A stretch of 64,000 nt of DNA, taken from Hymenobacter convexus. GTDB taxonomy: Bacteria > Bacteroidota > Bacteroidia > Cytophagales > Hymenobacteraceae. This document shows positions 19,048-27,680 of this stretch, piece by piece; positions within the stretch are counted from its first letter, which is position 1, and each line of letters opens with the position of its first letter. The position numbers and the translations under genes were made by a program. The stretch lies in the NCBI RefSeq assembly GCF_030580955.1, contig NZ_JAUQON010000003.1:607319-671318 (forward strand). Direction: 5' to 3'. The notes under the pieces were generated by a model. The model saw only the letters and a list, made by a program, of their open reading frames with translations. It was not told where the DNA came from and ran no database searches.

Positions 19048-20145
19048 ATGAAACGTTTCTTTACCCTTGCTGCGATGGGCGCCCTCACGGCGGCTTCGCT
19101 CACGGCCTCGGCCCAGTTCACGCTTGACGGGCAGGCCACTACGGCCGAAATTGGCACCGGCGCTGGCAAATACCAACTGGCGGCATCCTACACCGGCAAC
19201 CACCTCGACACCGACCGCGGCCTGAAAGCCCTGTATGTAGGCTACACGGCCACCACGCTGAATATTCTGGTGGCGGGTTCGGCCGAAGCGGCTACCTCGG
19301 GCAACTACCGGGCCCTCATGGTCTACATCAATACACCGAACCGCTCGGGGGCGCCGGCAGGCGTGCAGCTCGGCGGCGCCGACAACCAATCGCCTCTGAA
19401 GCACCGCCCTACCCTGGACATGCAGACGGACTATGGCTTTCGCGTTTCGGTTGGCCCCGGCGCTACCGACGTATATTTCAGCAACGTTTCGTACGTGACG
19501 GGCACCGGCGCGCCTACCGCTGGTACGGATACCTACGTGGGCTCGGGCAATAAAAACGGCACGGCGGTTACCTCCACGGCGACCGTTTTGCCGGGCACTC
19601 GGTTCGCGTACCTGAACACGGCCAACCTCAGCGCCAATACCGGCAACGCAGGGCTGGAAATTGAGATTCCGCTCTCGGCCATTGGCGGCACACTGCTCAC
19701 GGCGGGCAGCAACCTCGATTTGTTTGCCGCCTACACCGACGGCGACGGCGGCTTTTTCACGGACGTGATTCCGCAAATTGCCAACCGCACCACCACGCTG
19801 GGCATCGACCCCAATTTCACCACCATTGCCGGCAACCAGTACCTGACCTTTGTGCTGGGCTCGGGCACGCTGGCCACCCGTTCGGCCGTGGCCAAAGGCC
19901 TCGATTTCCAGGTATACCCCAACCCCGCCACGGCTACCTCCACAGTGGTCTACACCGTGCCCGCCGGACGTCAGCCGGTATCGCTGGCCGTGTACAACGC
20001 TCTGGGCCAGCGCGTGCGCTCCCTGGCCGGCGCCGAGCAGAGCGGCCCGCAGCAATTTGCCCTGGGCAGCCTGCCCGCCGGCGCCTACCTCGTGAAGTTG
20101 CAAGTAGGCGAGCAACTCACCAGCCAGAAAGTAGTGGTGCAATAA
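19048..20145 (+). CDS. Secreted T9SS cargo protein of unknown function
   Basis: 365 residues with a signal peptide (MKRFFTLAAMGALTAASLTASAQ), an unassigned beta-rich domain of about 260 residues and a C-terminal T9SS type A sorting domain (FQVYPNPATATSTVVYTVPAG ... PAGAYLVKLQVGEQ). The central part (LAASYTGNHLDTDRGLKALYVGYTATTL) has no recognised catalytic motif; it looks like a surface-binding or structural domain. It starts 44 bases after the GH53 gene and is followed by a strong terminator, so it probably closes the GH5-GH53 operon and may help bind galactan. Confidence 0.75.
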   Translation: MKRFFTLAAMGALTAASLTASAQFTLDGQATTAEIGTGAGKYQLAASYTGNHLDTDRGLKALYVGYTATTLNILVAGSAEAATSGNYRALMVYINTPNRSGAPAGVQLGGADNQSPLKHRPTLDMQTDYGFRVSVGPGATDVYFSNVSYVTGTGAPTAGTDTYVGSGNKNGTAVTSTATVLPGTRFAYLNTANLSANTGNAGLEIEIPLSAIGGTLLTAGSNLDLFAAYTDGDGGFFTDVIPQIANRTTTLGIDPNFTTIAGNQYLTFVLGSGTLATRSAVAKGLDFQVYPNPATATSTVVYTVPAGRQPVSLAVYNALGQRVRSLAGAEQSGPQQFALGSLPAGAYLVKLQVGEQLTSQKVVVQ

Positions 20146-20162
20146 GGCTGATTGCAACGCGT

Positions 20163-20198
20163 AAAAAAGGCGGCCCCGGTAGCGGGGCCGCCTTTTTT
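20163..20198 (+). terminator. Strong intrinsic terminator
   Basis: A perfect 15-base-pair stem (AAAAAAGGCGGCCCC and its complement) with a 6-base loop ends in a run of T. It ends the plus-strand galactan operon and can also act on the minus strand. Confidence 0.9.
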
Positions 20199-20208
20199 GT
20201 GTAGATAG

Positions 20209-20316
20209 GAACGTCATGCTGAGCGTAGCCGAAGCATCTCTACCGTGGAAGTAAATTCAATCGAATGAATTGCGTTGCGCGGTAGAGATGCTTCGGCTAC
20301 GCTCAGCATGACGTTC
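20209..20316. repeat. Long dispersed palindrome, copy 4
   Basis: Arms GAACGTCATGCTGAGCGTAG and their complement around CGAAGCATCTCTACCG. It lies directly after the terminator, between convergent genes. Confidence 0.9.
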
Positions 20317-20338
20317 TTTCTAGCATCAGCCAATAGTT

Positions 20339-20554
20339 TTACGAAGCCAGCGCCTGAATCTCAAACCCAGCTTCTTCCACCGCTTTCACGATTTCGGCCG
20401 GGGCAACCTGGGTGTTTTTTACGGTCAGGATTTTGTCGGGGTTGGCGGTGTCGACTTCCCAGTTGTTGGCGCCCACCTGCTGGTTGAGCGAGGGCGTGAC
20501 GGCTTTGATGCAGCCGCCGCAGTTGATAGTGGTTTTGAAGCGAAGCGTGGACAT
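20339..20554 (-). CDS. Heavy-metal-associated (HMA) domain protein, CopZ-like
   Basis: 71 residues, a single ferredoxin-like HMA domain. The metal-binding CxxC is in TTINCGGCIKAVTPSL, close to the N-terminus as in copper chaperones; the usual leading Met is replaced. It ends VEEAGFEIQAL, also typical. Such proteins carry Cu(I) in the cytoplasm to ATPases or regulators. No copper ATPase is in the window. It lies downstream of the HMBD lipoprotein and a TonB receptor on the same strand and has its own promoter box. Confidence 0.85.
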   Translation of the reverse strand: MSTLRFKTTINCGGCIKAVTPSLNQQVGANNWEVDTANPDKILTVKNTQVAPAEIVKAVEEAGFEIQALAS

Positions 20555-20620
20555 GGCGAAGTGAAATTAGAAGCAGCCCGCACCTGTGCGGCCGCTCCGG
20601 TATAACCAAAGGCAGGGCAA

Positions 20621-20628
20621 CAAAATTA
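20621..20628 (-). promoter_or_regulatory. Promoter -7 box of the HMA gene (TAATTTTG)
   Basis: Exact TAnnTTTG match 67 bases upstream of the HMA start, on the coding strand. Confidence 0.5.
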
Positions 20629-20702
20629 CCGGCCGATGAGTCCCGGAACTTATAAAATTGCCGCTAAAACCTGCAAAATCCCGCTTTGGCTTCAGGTGCC
20701 GC

Positions 20703-20927
20703 TTACGACTTTTTCACCAGCTCCATCTCGCAGGTGGGGCACTTGCCGGGCTTGTTGCTCTGGCTGCCGGCGCAGCCCATGGGGCATTCGTAGCGGGCCT
20801 GTGCCGTGGGCGCGGCCGCGGCAGGAGCCGCCTCGGCGGCCGGCTTTTGCTGCTGACAGCTGCTGAGCAACAACAAGCTGGCGGCAATGCCTGAAACGAA
20901 GGTGGAGCGGAGGGACGAGAACATCAT
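20703..20927 (-). CDS. Small HMBD lipoprotein (heavy-metal binding)
   Basis: 74 residues. The N-terminus is a lipoprotein signal (FVSGIAASLLLLSSCQQQ, lipobox LSSC). After an Ala/Pro-rich linker comes YECPMGCAGSQSNKPGKCPT followed by CEMELVK, which matches the heavy-metal-binding domain (HMBD) found on copper-efflux proteins; the usual MHP is MGC here. It should bind metal in the periplasm or at the outer membrane. The start is one of two adjacent ATGs (20927 or 20924). A longer open frame in this phase is an antisense-frame artefact of the receptor gene upstream. Confidence 0.8.
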   Translation of the reverse strand: MMFSSLRSTFVSGIAASLLLLSSCQQQKPAAEAAPAAAAPTAQARYECPMGCAGSQSNKPGKCPTCEMELVKKS

Positions 20928-20969
20928 TCGAAAGAACAAAAAGCGTAGGGCGATGAAGCCGCTAAACCA

Positions 20970-20977
20970 CAAATTTA
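20970..20977 (-). promoter_or_regulatory. Promoter -7 box of the HMBD gene (TAAATTTG)
   Basis: Exact TAnnTTTG match 43 bases upstream of the HMBD lipoprotein start. Confidence 0.5.
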
Positions 20978-21009
20978 GCGCATAACGTTCCTCGTGCGCC
21001 CCTACTTCC

Positions 21010-23520
21010 CTAGTCGAAGCCCTTGCCGCCGGCATCATCGGGCTGCTCTTCTTTGCGCTTGGTGCGTGGGGCCGCGTTTTCGTTGCCGAAGCGGTAGGTG
21101 AAGCCCAGGTACACCACCCGCGACTCACGCTTGTTGCGCGTGAGCGACTCGAAACCAGGTCCGTAGGCATTGAAGTTGAACTGCAGCGTATTGAAAATAT
21201 CGGACACCCGCAGCGTGATGTTGCCTTTGTCTTTAAGCACGGCCTGCTTGGCGGCAAAGTCGAAGTTGAGCTGGGTGAGGCGCGAGCCCTGGGCCGTAAC
21301 TACCGGCGAGCGGTAATTGCCGGAGAGTTGCAAATCGAGCTTTTTGGTGGGCGAAACCGTAGTATTCAACCGGCCCGAGTACACGAAATTGCTGTTGTTG
21401 AAATCGACATTGGTCGGCACCGAGCCCTGGATGATGCGCCGGAACGCCGAGGCGTTGGCGTTGACTTTCCAGATGCTGGTGAGGTTGGTGGTGCCCACCA
21501 GCTCCAGGCCGTAGCTGATTTCGTGGCCCACGTTCAAGCGCGTGTTGTTCGTGACGATGGTGTTGGAAACCGGGTCCAGAAAAAATGGGTCGCGGATGTT
21601 GGTAATCGTGTTTTCCTCGTAGCGGTAGAAGGCCGTGCCGCTCACCGAGCTGCCGGCCCCGAAAAAGCGCTGGTCGCCCAGCTCCAGCGCGTGCACGAAC
21701 TCAGGGAACAGCAGCGGGTTGCCGGTGCGCAGGTTCAGTGGGTCGGAGCGGTCGGTGAAGGGGTTGAGTTCATCGGCGTTGGGCCGCTGCACGCGGCGCG
21801 AATAGCTGATTTGCAACCGGTTGTCCTTGCTCACATCATACGCCAGCACCGCGCTCGGAAACAAACTGAGGTAGCTGCGGCTGAGGTGGGCGTTGGGCAC
21901 GTCGAGCGACTGGTCGCCGCGCGTATTGGTCTGTTCCAGGCGCAGGCCCAACTGGTAGCTGAAAGCGCCGGCCGCGTTGGCGTAGGTGCCGTAGGCGGCC
22001 TGAATGTACTCGTGATACAGAAAGCGGTTGGAGGGGTCGAACTTCAGCGCAGGCAGGCTGGTATAGCGGTAGTCGTTGTCGTAGCGGCGCGAGATGCTTT
22101 TGGCGCCCAACTCGTAGCGGCCCTTCTCGCCCAGCGGCATCACGTAGTCAATCTGGGCCGAGGCCTGGTCGGTCTGGTTGTCGAAATACTGGTTTTGGTT
22201 GCCGTTGGTCCAGGCCACTTCGTTGCGGTAGTCCACGTTCGAATACGCCGTTTGGGAGCTGCTAACGGGCGTGTACACGGCGTTGGCGGTCAGCTCGCGG
22301 CGCTTTTGGGCGGGCCACACGCGGCGGTAGTCCAGGCTGAGGTCGGCCTGCTTGTTGCTGCCGTGGCCGGTGTTGTAGCGGTTGGTATTGCCCAGCGCCA
22401 CGGGTGTGTTGGTGGTCGTGTTGGTCTGGCTCGAAATGATGTCCTCGATGGAGCGCTGCGTGTTGTAGCGCGGCTGCACGGCCAGCGTCAGCGTTTGGTC
22501 GGGCGTGAGGGCATAGTCCAGGCCCAGGCGCACGGCGTGGCTGGTGTTATAGTTCACGCCGCTGCGGTCCTGGTTCAGCACGATGGTGCCGAGGCCGGTG
22601 TCGGCACGCTGGCGCACCGAGCCGTAGCCCGTGCGCCGGTCCTCCCGGAAATCGTAGGAGCCGAACACGTTCACCTTGCCCTGGTGGTAGTTCAGGTTCA
22701 GCGAGGTGTTGTATTTGTCGCCGGTGCCGGCCGTGGCGGTGGCCTGGCCGTTCCAGCCGTCCTGGCGCTGCTTTTTGAGCACGATGTTGATGATGCCGGC
22801 CGTGCCCTCGGCGTCGTAGCGCGACGACGGATTGGTTATCACCTCAATGTTCTGGATGCTGCTGGCCGGCAGCTGGTCCAGGGTCACGCCGGTGGGCTTG
22901 CCGTCCACAAACACCTTCACGTTGCTCGAGCCGCGCAAGCTCACGGCGCCGTTCTGGTCCACGGTCACGCTGGGCACGTTCTGGAGCACGTCGGCGGCGG
23001 TGCCGCCGGTGGACGTCAGGTCCTTGGTCACATCGATGACTTTCTTGTCGAGGTTGTCGCTCACGATGGCGCGCTCACCCTTCACCACTACCTCGGCCAG
23101 CTTGGTGGCCGCCACCCGCAGGCGCAGCGGGCCCATATCCAGCGTGGGTGCGCCGGCCGTGAGGGCCACGGCGCGCAGCCCCACGCGGTAGCCCACCACC
23201 GAGGCCTTCAGCACATAGTTTCCCAGCGGCACTTTCTCGATAGAAAATGTGCCGCTTTCCAAAGTTTGGGCGCCGGCCACGAAGCTCGAATCGGTGGCAC
23301 GCAGCAACACCACCCCGGCAAAGGGTAGCGGTTCGCTATTAGCGCCGTCGAGCAGCTTGCCGCTCACGCGGCCGGGGCCCTGGGCCTGGGCGGCCAGGGG
23401 CAGCGCCAGGCTCAGCAGCACCGCTAGCAATTGGCACCGGCGTGAATTGGCATGGGCACTAAAAAACCGCGCGCAGGCGGTGGCAACGGACTTCAGATTC
23501 CGTGTTTCTTCTCTCAGCAT
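21010..23520 (-). CDS. TonB-dependent outer-membrane receptor, OMP_b-brl family
   Basis: 836 residues from the ATG at 23520 (MLREETRNLK), with a signal peptide at about 27-46 (LLAVLLSLALPLAAQAQ). The order is carboxypeptidase-regulatory-like domain (GRVSGKLLDGANSEPLPFAG), plug (about 125-215, VSLRGSSNVKVFVDGKPTG) and beta-barrel. The longer start at 23595 is unlikely because an exact promoter box lies at 23580-23587. It is followed by the HMBD lipoprotein and HMA genes on the same strand, which suggests metal or metal-complex uptake; that is inference. It resembles the receptor at 587-3181. Confidence 0.85.
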   Translation of the reverse strand: MLREETRNLKSVATACARFFSAHANSRRCQLLAVLLSLALPLAAQAQGPGRVSGKLLDGANSEPLPFAGVVLLRATDSSFVAGAQTLESGTFSIEKVPLGNYVLKASVVGYRVGLRAVALTAGAPTLDMGPLRLRVAATKLAEVVVKGERAIVSDNLDKKVIDVTKDLTSTGGTAADVLQNVPSVTVDQNGAVSLRGSSNVKVFVDGKPTGVTLDQLPASSIQNIEVITNPSSRYDAEGTAGIINIVLKKQRQDGWNGQATATAGTGDKYNTSLNLNYHQGKVNVFGSYDFREDRRTGYGSVRQRADTGLGTIVLNQDRSGVNYNTSHAVRLGLDYALTPDQTLTLAVQPRYNTQRSIEDIISSQTNTTTNTPVALGNTNRYNTGHGSNKQADLSLDYRRVWPAQKRRELTANAVYTPVSSSQTAYSNVDYRNEVAWTNGNQNQYFDNQTDQASAQIDYVMPLGEKGRYELGAKSISRRYDNDYRYTSLPALKFDPSNRFLYHEYIQAAYGTYANAAGAFSYQLGLRLEQTNTRGDQSLDVPNAHLSRSYLSLFPSAVLAYDVSKDNRLQISYSRRVQRPNADELNPFTDRSDPLNLRTGNPLLFPEFVHALELGDQRFFGAGSSVSGTAFYRYEENTITNIRDPFFLDPVSNTIVTNNTRLNVGHEISYGLELVGTTNLTSIWKVNANASAFRRIIQGSVPTNVDFNNSNFVYSGRLNTTVSPTKKLDLQLSGNYRSPVVTAQGSRLTQLNFDFAAKQAVLKDKGNITLRVSDIFNTLQFNFNAYGPGFESLTRNKRESRVVYLGFTYRFGNENAAPRTKRKEEQPDDAGGKGFD

Positions 23521-23579
23521 CAGCAACAATCTCCCAGCACCGCCGCACCGTGCATCCGGTTTCCTACTTGGTTCAGGGT

Positions 23580-23587
23580 CAAAATTA
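23580..23587 (-). promoter_or_regulatory. Promoter -7 box of the TonB receptor (TAATTTTG)
   Basis: Exact TAnnTTTG match 60 bases upstream of the chosen start, with a TTG 16 bases further up. It places the transcript start inside the longer open frame and so decides for the ATG at 23520. Confidence 0.55.
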
Positions 23588-23625
23588 GAACCCAAACCTG
23601 GGGCAATTCTGGATTGTCGCCCGGC

Positions 23626-24729
23626 CTATGGCTTGGCGAAGCGCGGGTCCCGGATAAACGTCGAATCGGTCAGAGTGCGCAGGAAGGCCACGATTTTCGC
23701 CTTTTCGTCGGTGGTCAGGTCCAGGGTGGGGCCGCCGCCGCGGGTGTTCGACGTGTTGAGCATCAGCGGGTCGATGTTGGGGCTGTTGAGCACCACGTGC
23801 TGGTTGTAATGGTCCATCACCTGCTCCAGGGTGGCGAAGCGGCCGTCGTGCATGTAGGGCGCCGTGAGGGCAATGTTGCGCAGGCTGGGCACCCGGAACT
23901 TGCCGTTGTCGGTGGGCAGGCCGGTGAGGCCACCCAAGCCGAGGTCGGTGAAGCTGGCATCGAGGCCGTTGTTGCGGAAGGCGTTGTCGGTTTGCAGGTC
24001 GCCGGTGTGGCAGTCGCCGCAATTGCCACCGCGGGTGCTGGCCGTGCCGGCCGGGTGCGTGTAGAACAGCACCAGGCCCGCCTGCTCGTAGGCCGTGAGG
24101 GCCGTGCGGTCGCCGCGCTGAAACCGGTCAAAGCGCGAGTTGCTCGATATCATCGTGCGCTCGAACTGGGCCAGGGCCTTCAGCACGTTGGCCTCGCTGA
24201 CGGTGCTGCTGCCGAAGGCCTTCCGAAACAGGGCCGGGTAGGTGGGGCTGGCTTGCAGCTTGGCCACGCCGGCGCTCAAGCTCTGGTGCATTTCCAGCGG
24301 GTTTTCGATGGGAATGCGGGCCTGGTTTTCCAGGCCGGTGGCGGCGCCGTCCCAGGTCAGCTTGGGCTCCCAGGCCAGGTTGGCCAGGCTCATGGAGCTG
24401 CGGATGGTGGTGGTGCCGTTCACGCCGGTGGCGCGGGCCTGCCCGTCAGAGAAAGCCAGCTCCTGCTTGTGGCACGAGGCGCAAGCCACCGTGCCGTTCA
24501 ACGACAGCGCTTTCTCGTAGAACAGCTGCCGGCCCAGCGCCACGCCCTCGTTGGTGAGGGGGTTGTCGGCCGGGGCGGCCTGCATGGCGGGGAAGTTGGT
24601 GGGCACCGCCAGGTTGTAGGCCGTGGGCGGCACCACGGGGCCTTCGGGGTCCGGGGTGTCGGCGTCGTGCTGGCAGCCGGCCAGGCCCAGCAGCATTCCC
24701 AATCCCAGCAGCGCGAAAGTCGTTTTCAT
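23626..24729 (-). CDS. Di-haem cytochrome c peroxidase, lipoprotein
   Basis: 367 residues from the ATG at 24729 (MKTTFALLGLGMLLGLAGCQ, lipobox LAGC). Two haem c sites are visible: CASCH in TVACASCHKQELAFSDG and CGDCH in GGNCGDCHTGDLQTD. The family, MauG/CcpA-like, reduces hydrogen peroxide to water with electrons from cytochromes in the periplasm. It also has the conserved VPSLRNIALTAPYMHDGRF. A longer open frame up to 24909 adds 60 residues with no export signal at the front and is rejected. It is probably a single gene; the receptor downstream has its own promoter. Confidence 0.9.
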   Translation of the reverse strand: MKTTFALLGLGMLLGLAGCQHDADTPDPEGPVVPPTAYNLAVPTNFPAMQAAPADNPLTNEGVALGRQLFYEKALSLNGTVACASCHKQELAFSDGQARATGVNGTTTIRSSMSLANLAWEPKLTWDGAATGLENQARIPIENPLEMHQSLSAGVAKLQASPTYPALFRKAFGSSTVSEANVLKALAQFERTMISSNSRFDRFQRGDRTALTAYEQAGLVLFYTHPAGTASTRGGNCGDCHTGDLQTDNAFRNNGLDASFTDLGLGGLTGLPTDNGKFRVPSLRNIALTAPYMHDGRFATLEQVMDHYNQHVVLNSPNIDPLMLNTSNTRGGGPTLDLTTDEKAKIVAFLRTLTDSTFIRDPRFAKP

Positions 24730-24815
24730 GTTCAAATTTAGTACCGATGAGTCGTCAGGGAAGGCACCGAAAGCAAAGGCGTTGTAGCGGCCCGATTGCT
24801 CCACCGACTCGCTTC

Positions 24816-24823
24816 CAAAGCTA
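24816..24823 (-). promoter_or_regulatory. Promoter -7 box of the cytochrome c peroxidase (TAGCTTTG)
   Basis: Exact TAnnTTTG match 87 bases upstream of the ATG at 24729. Confidence 0.45.
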
Positions 24824-24937
24824 CAAACCGGCCGGCGAATAGGTTCGCCAGCCTCGACCAGTCCCGGCCGGACGTCGGCGGAATCAGCCAACGGCCGGCC
24901 GGGGCGCAACCACTCAAAAATCAGGCCGAAACGCCGC

Positions 24938-27316
24938 TCACACGTTCAGCTCGAAGCTGACAATGGTGCCCCGGCCCAGGCGCGAGGCAATGGCCACTTC
25001 GCCCCCGAGCAGGGCTACCCGGTTGCGCACCCCCGACAGGCCAATGCCCGCCAGCGGCTGCGTAGCGAGGGTGGCCGGGTCGAAGCCCTGCCCGTTGTCT
25101 TCCACGCTCACGTAGAGGCGGCCGTTTTCGCGGGCCACGTGCACCTCCACTTCCGCGGCGTGGGCGTGCTTCATCACGTTGTTGAGCAGCTCCTGCACCA
25201 CGCGGTACACCGCAATTTCGACCGGGGCGGACAGGCGGCGCTCCAGGCCGCGCAGGTGCAGGCCCACGGGCAGGCCGGTGGGCGCGATGCGCTTCACCAA
25301 AGTTTCGAGGGCGGTGCGCAGGCCAAAATCCTCGAGCACGCCGGGCGTGAGCTCGAAGGAAATGGTGCGGGTAGAACGAATGGCCTCGTCGAGCAGCTTG
25401 AGGGTTTCGCGGTGCGAAACGGCGTTCGAAGCCGGGTGCTCCAGGCTGAGCTTGGTGGCGTAGAGCACCTGGCCCAGGCCGTTGTGCAGGGCCTCGGCAA
25501 TGCGCTTGCGCTCGGCTTCCTGGGTGGCCAGAATGGCGGCCAGCACCTCCTGCTGCTGGCGCAGGCGCAGCTGGGTGGCTTCCTCGGCCAGGCGGTCGCG
25601 CTCGGTCACGTCGCGGACGATGACCAGCACGCCGCTGGGCAGGTCCTGGCCGTCGTCTTTCAGCGGAATCAAAAACACGTCAAAATAGCCCGGGCGGCTA
25701 TGAAAGGGCTGGTGCGTACGCGAAATGTGGTCGCCGGCCAGGGCCCGGGCCACGTTGGCGTGGGCTTGCTCGTCTAAAAAAGGCATGACGTCGAACAGGG
25801 GCCGGCCCAGCACCGCGGCAGCTTCCTGGCCGAAGTAGCGGGCGGCTTCGGCGTTCCAGGCCGTGACGCGCTGCGCGCGGTCGATGGCCAGGATGCCGTC
25901 GACGGTGTTTTCGAGCAGGCTTTCGGAGAACTCCTTTTCGCGGCGCAGGGCGTCTTCGGCCTCGCGCCGGGGCGTCACGTCGCGCATGATGCCGATGAGG
26001 CGCTGGGGCTGGCCCGCGGCATCGGAGGCCACTTTGCCCTGGGCCGCCACGTAGCGCACGCGGCCGTCGGGCCACACAATGCGGTGCTCCAGGTCGAAGG
26101 GAGCTTGCTGGGTGAGGGCCCGGCGCAGGGCTTCGGCCACGGCCGGCAGGTCCTGGGAGTGCACGGCGCGGTGCAACACCTCAAACGACACCGGCTCGGG
26201 GTGGTGCGGCAGGCCGAAGATGGCCTGGGCGCGGGCGTCCCAGTGCAGCTCGTGGCCGGCAATTTCCCACACCCACACGCCGCTTTCGGAAGCGTCCAGG
26301 GCCAGCTGGAACCGCTCCTGGCTTTGGCGCAGCTCCTCCCGGGCGGCGCGCACCTGCGTAATGTCGCGCCACAGGATGTGCACCAGCGGGGTATTGCCGC
26401 CTAGCTCAATGGGCGTGAGCACGGCTTCCATCCAGATTTCCTCGCCCGTGGCTTTGTGCATCAGGGCCTCGCAGCGGCGCGAGCCGGTGCGCAGGGCATC
26501 GGAGGTGGTTTCGCGAAACAGGTCGATGGTGCGCTGGCCGCTGGGCTGCACCTCGGGGGCGTGGGCCCAAGCGGGATGGCCCACCACGTCGGCCTTGCTG
26601 CGGCAGCCCAGCAGGCGCACGGCGGCGGCGTTGCAGTCCACAAACTGGTGGCCCTGCAGCAGCACCACGGCGTCGTTGCTGTCGTTGAAGAGCTTGCGGA
26701 AGCGGGCCTCGCTGGCGGCCAGGGCGTCGGCGGCCTGGCGGCGGGCCGTCACGTCCACCACGGCCAAGCGGCACTGGTGGCCGTCGGGGCCGGCGGCGCG
26801 CAGGCCTTCGAGCTGGGCGTAGAAGGGCGAGCCGTCTTCGCGCTGCAGGGTCAGCTGGGTGCTGAGCGTGGCGTCGGTGCTGAGCACGCGGGCCAGAAAC
26901 TGGCCGAAATCGAGGCGGTCGGGCGGGGCCACAAACAGGGCAAACCGCCGCCCCACCAGGCGCTGCCGCACGGTGCCCAGCTGCCGGCTGGCGCACAGAT
27001 TGAGCTGCTCGATGGTGCCCACCGCGTTGAGGGTGCAGTAGCCCACGGGCGCAAAATCGTAGAGGTCGATGTATTGCGCGCGGGCCGTGGTGGCCTCGGC
27101 CTGGGCCAGCAGCAGTTCTTCGTATTGCATTTCGAGCTCTATCTGGTGCACCTGCAACTCCTGCACCAGCTGCTCTACCTCCTCGGGGGAGTGCTGCTCG
27201 CTGGCCTGCGTGACTAGGTGGCGGCGCTGCTCGGCGCGGGCGCGCAGGGCCAGCAGAGCCTCGTGGGGGCCGAGCGGAAGGGACGGGTCGGGCGCGGAAC
27301 TGTCGGAAGGGTACAT
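24938..27316 (-). CDS. Multi-PAS sensor histidine kinase, HisKA_3 type
   Basis: 792 residues without a transmembrane helix, so it is probably cytoplasmic. A coiled N-terminus (about 20-85) is followed by four PAS domains (about 90-195, 205-325, 330-450, 460-580). The kinase core has EAERKRIAEALHNGLGQ with the phospho-accepting His, the N box ELLNNVMKHAHA, and the G boxes VEDNGQGFD and GIGLSGVRNRVALLGG. PAS domains sense small molecules, light or redox state; the PAS ligands here are unknown. No response regulator is adjacent. It lies at the left end of the signalling island. An AT-rich stretch of about 110 bases upstream probably holds its promoter. Confidence 0.9.
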   Translation of the reverse strand: MYPSDSSAPDPSLPLGPHEALLALRARAEQRRHLVTQASEQHSPEEVEQLVQELQVHQIELEMQYEELLLAQAEATTARAQYIDLYDFAPVGYCTLNAVGTIEQLNLCASRQLGTVRQRLVGRRFALFVAPPDRLDFGQFLARVLSTDATLSTQLTLQREDGSPFYAQLEGLRAAGPDGHQCRLAVVDVTARRQAADALAASEARFRKLFNDSNDAVVLLQGHQFVDCNAAAVRLLGCRSKADVVGHPAWAHAPEVQPSGQRTIDLFRETTSDALRTGSRRCEALMHKATGEEIWMEAVLTPIELGGNTPLVHILWRDITQVRAAREELRQSQERFQLALDASESGVWVWEIAGHELHWDARAQAIFGLPHHPEPVSFEVLHRAVHSQDLPAVAEALRRALTQQAPFDLEHRIVWPDGRVRYVAAQGKVASDAAGQPQRLIGIMRDVTPRREAEDALRREKEFSESLLENTVDGILAIDRAQRVTAWNAEAARYFGQEAAAVLGRPLFDVMPFLDEQAHANVARALAGDHISRTHQPFHSRPGYFDVFLIPLKDDGQDLPSGVLVIVRDVTERDRLAEEATQLRLRQQQEVLAAILATQEAERKRIAEALHNGLGQVLYATKLSLEHPASNAVSHRETLKLLDEAIRSTRTISFELTPGVLEDFGLRTALETLVKRIAPTGLPVGLHLRGLERRLSAPVEIAVYRVVQELLNNVMKHAHAAEVEVHVARENGRLYVSVEDNGQGFDPATLATQPLAGIGLSGVRNRVALLGGEVAIASRLGRGTIVSFELNV

Positions 27317-27436
27317 GGCGCGGGCAAAGGAGGCGGGTCAATATACTACTATCTCTTTTTGGAGTTAGAAAAAACCCCACCCGCTGCCCGCCGAGTGGCG
27401 ATGTTTACCCAAACCTTATTTTAATTTTTATACTTC

Positions 27437-27580
27437 ATGCCCAACCAGTTTCATCCCGGCATCCCGGCCGAGGGGTTGGACGAGGTGCAAACCCACTTTG
27501 ACGCCATTAATTGGGGCCGCCGGGCCGCTGCTCGGGGAGCGGGCCCACCAACCAAGCCACCGCGGCTTCCTCGGTGGTGA
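27437..27580 (+). pseudogene. Truncated ORF, 5' remnant of an unknown gene
   Basis: 47 codons. The first 24 residues (MPNQFHPGIPAEGLDEVQTH and FDAI) look like the start of a normal protein. The rest (WGRRAAARGAGPPTKPPRLP) is Arg/Pro-rich and is antisense to the STAS-like fragment at 27507-27680. An AT-rich promoter-like stretch precedes the ATG. The simplest reading is that a deletion joined the 5' end of one gene to the remains of another near 27507. No function can be given. Confidence 0.4.
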
Positions 27581-27680
27581 AGACGCGGACGTGGTAGGGG
27601 TGCGCCGCCGCAAACGCCTGGGCCACGGCGTCGCCCACGCTGGCGTTGGGGGGAAGCTCTTCGAGGCAGGCGCGGCTAAT
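27507..27680 (-). pseudogene. Fragment of a duplicated STAS-like gene
   Basis: The minus-strand frame from 27680 to the stop at 27507 reads DAVAQAFAAAHPYHVRVF then TTEEAAVAWLVGPL. It matches the C-terminus of the intact neighbour at 27676-28077 (MDAAYAPGHPFDLRTF then TDEGAAMAWVLGQL) at many positions. It has no start codon of its own before the similarity begins, and it starts exactly where the neighbour stops, shifted by one frame. It is best read as the remains of a tandem duplicate. Confidence 0.6.

Noticed and set aside
20928..21257. Upstream part of the 184-codon frame of the HMBD lipoprotein
   Set aside because: It is within the TonB receptor gene in another frame; the lipoprotein signal starts at 20927.
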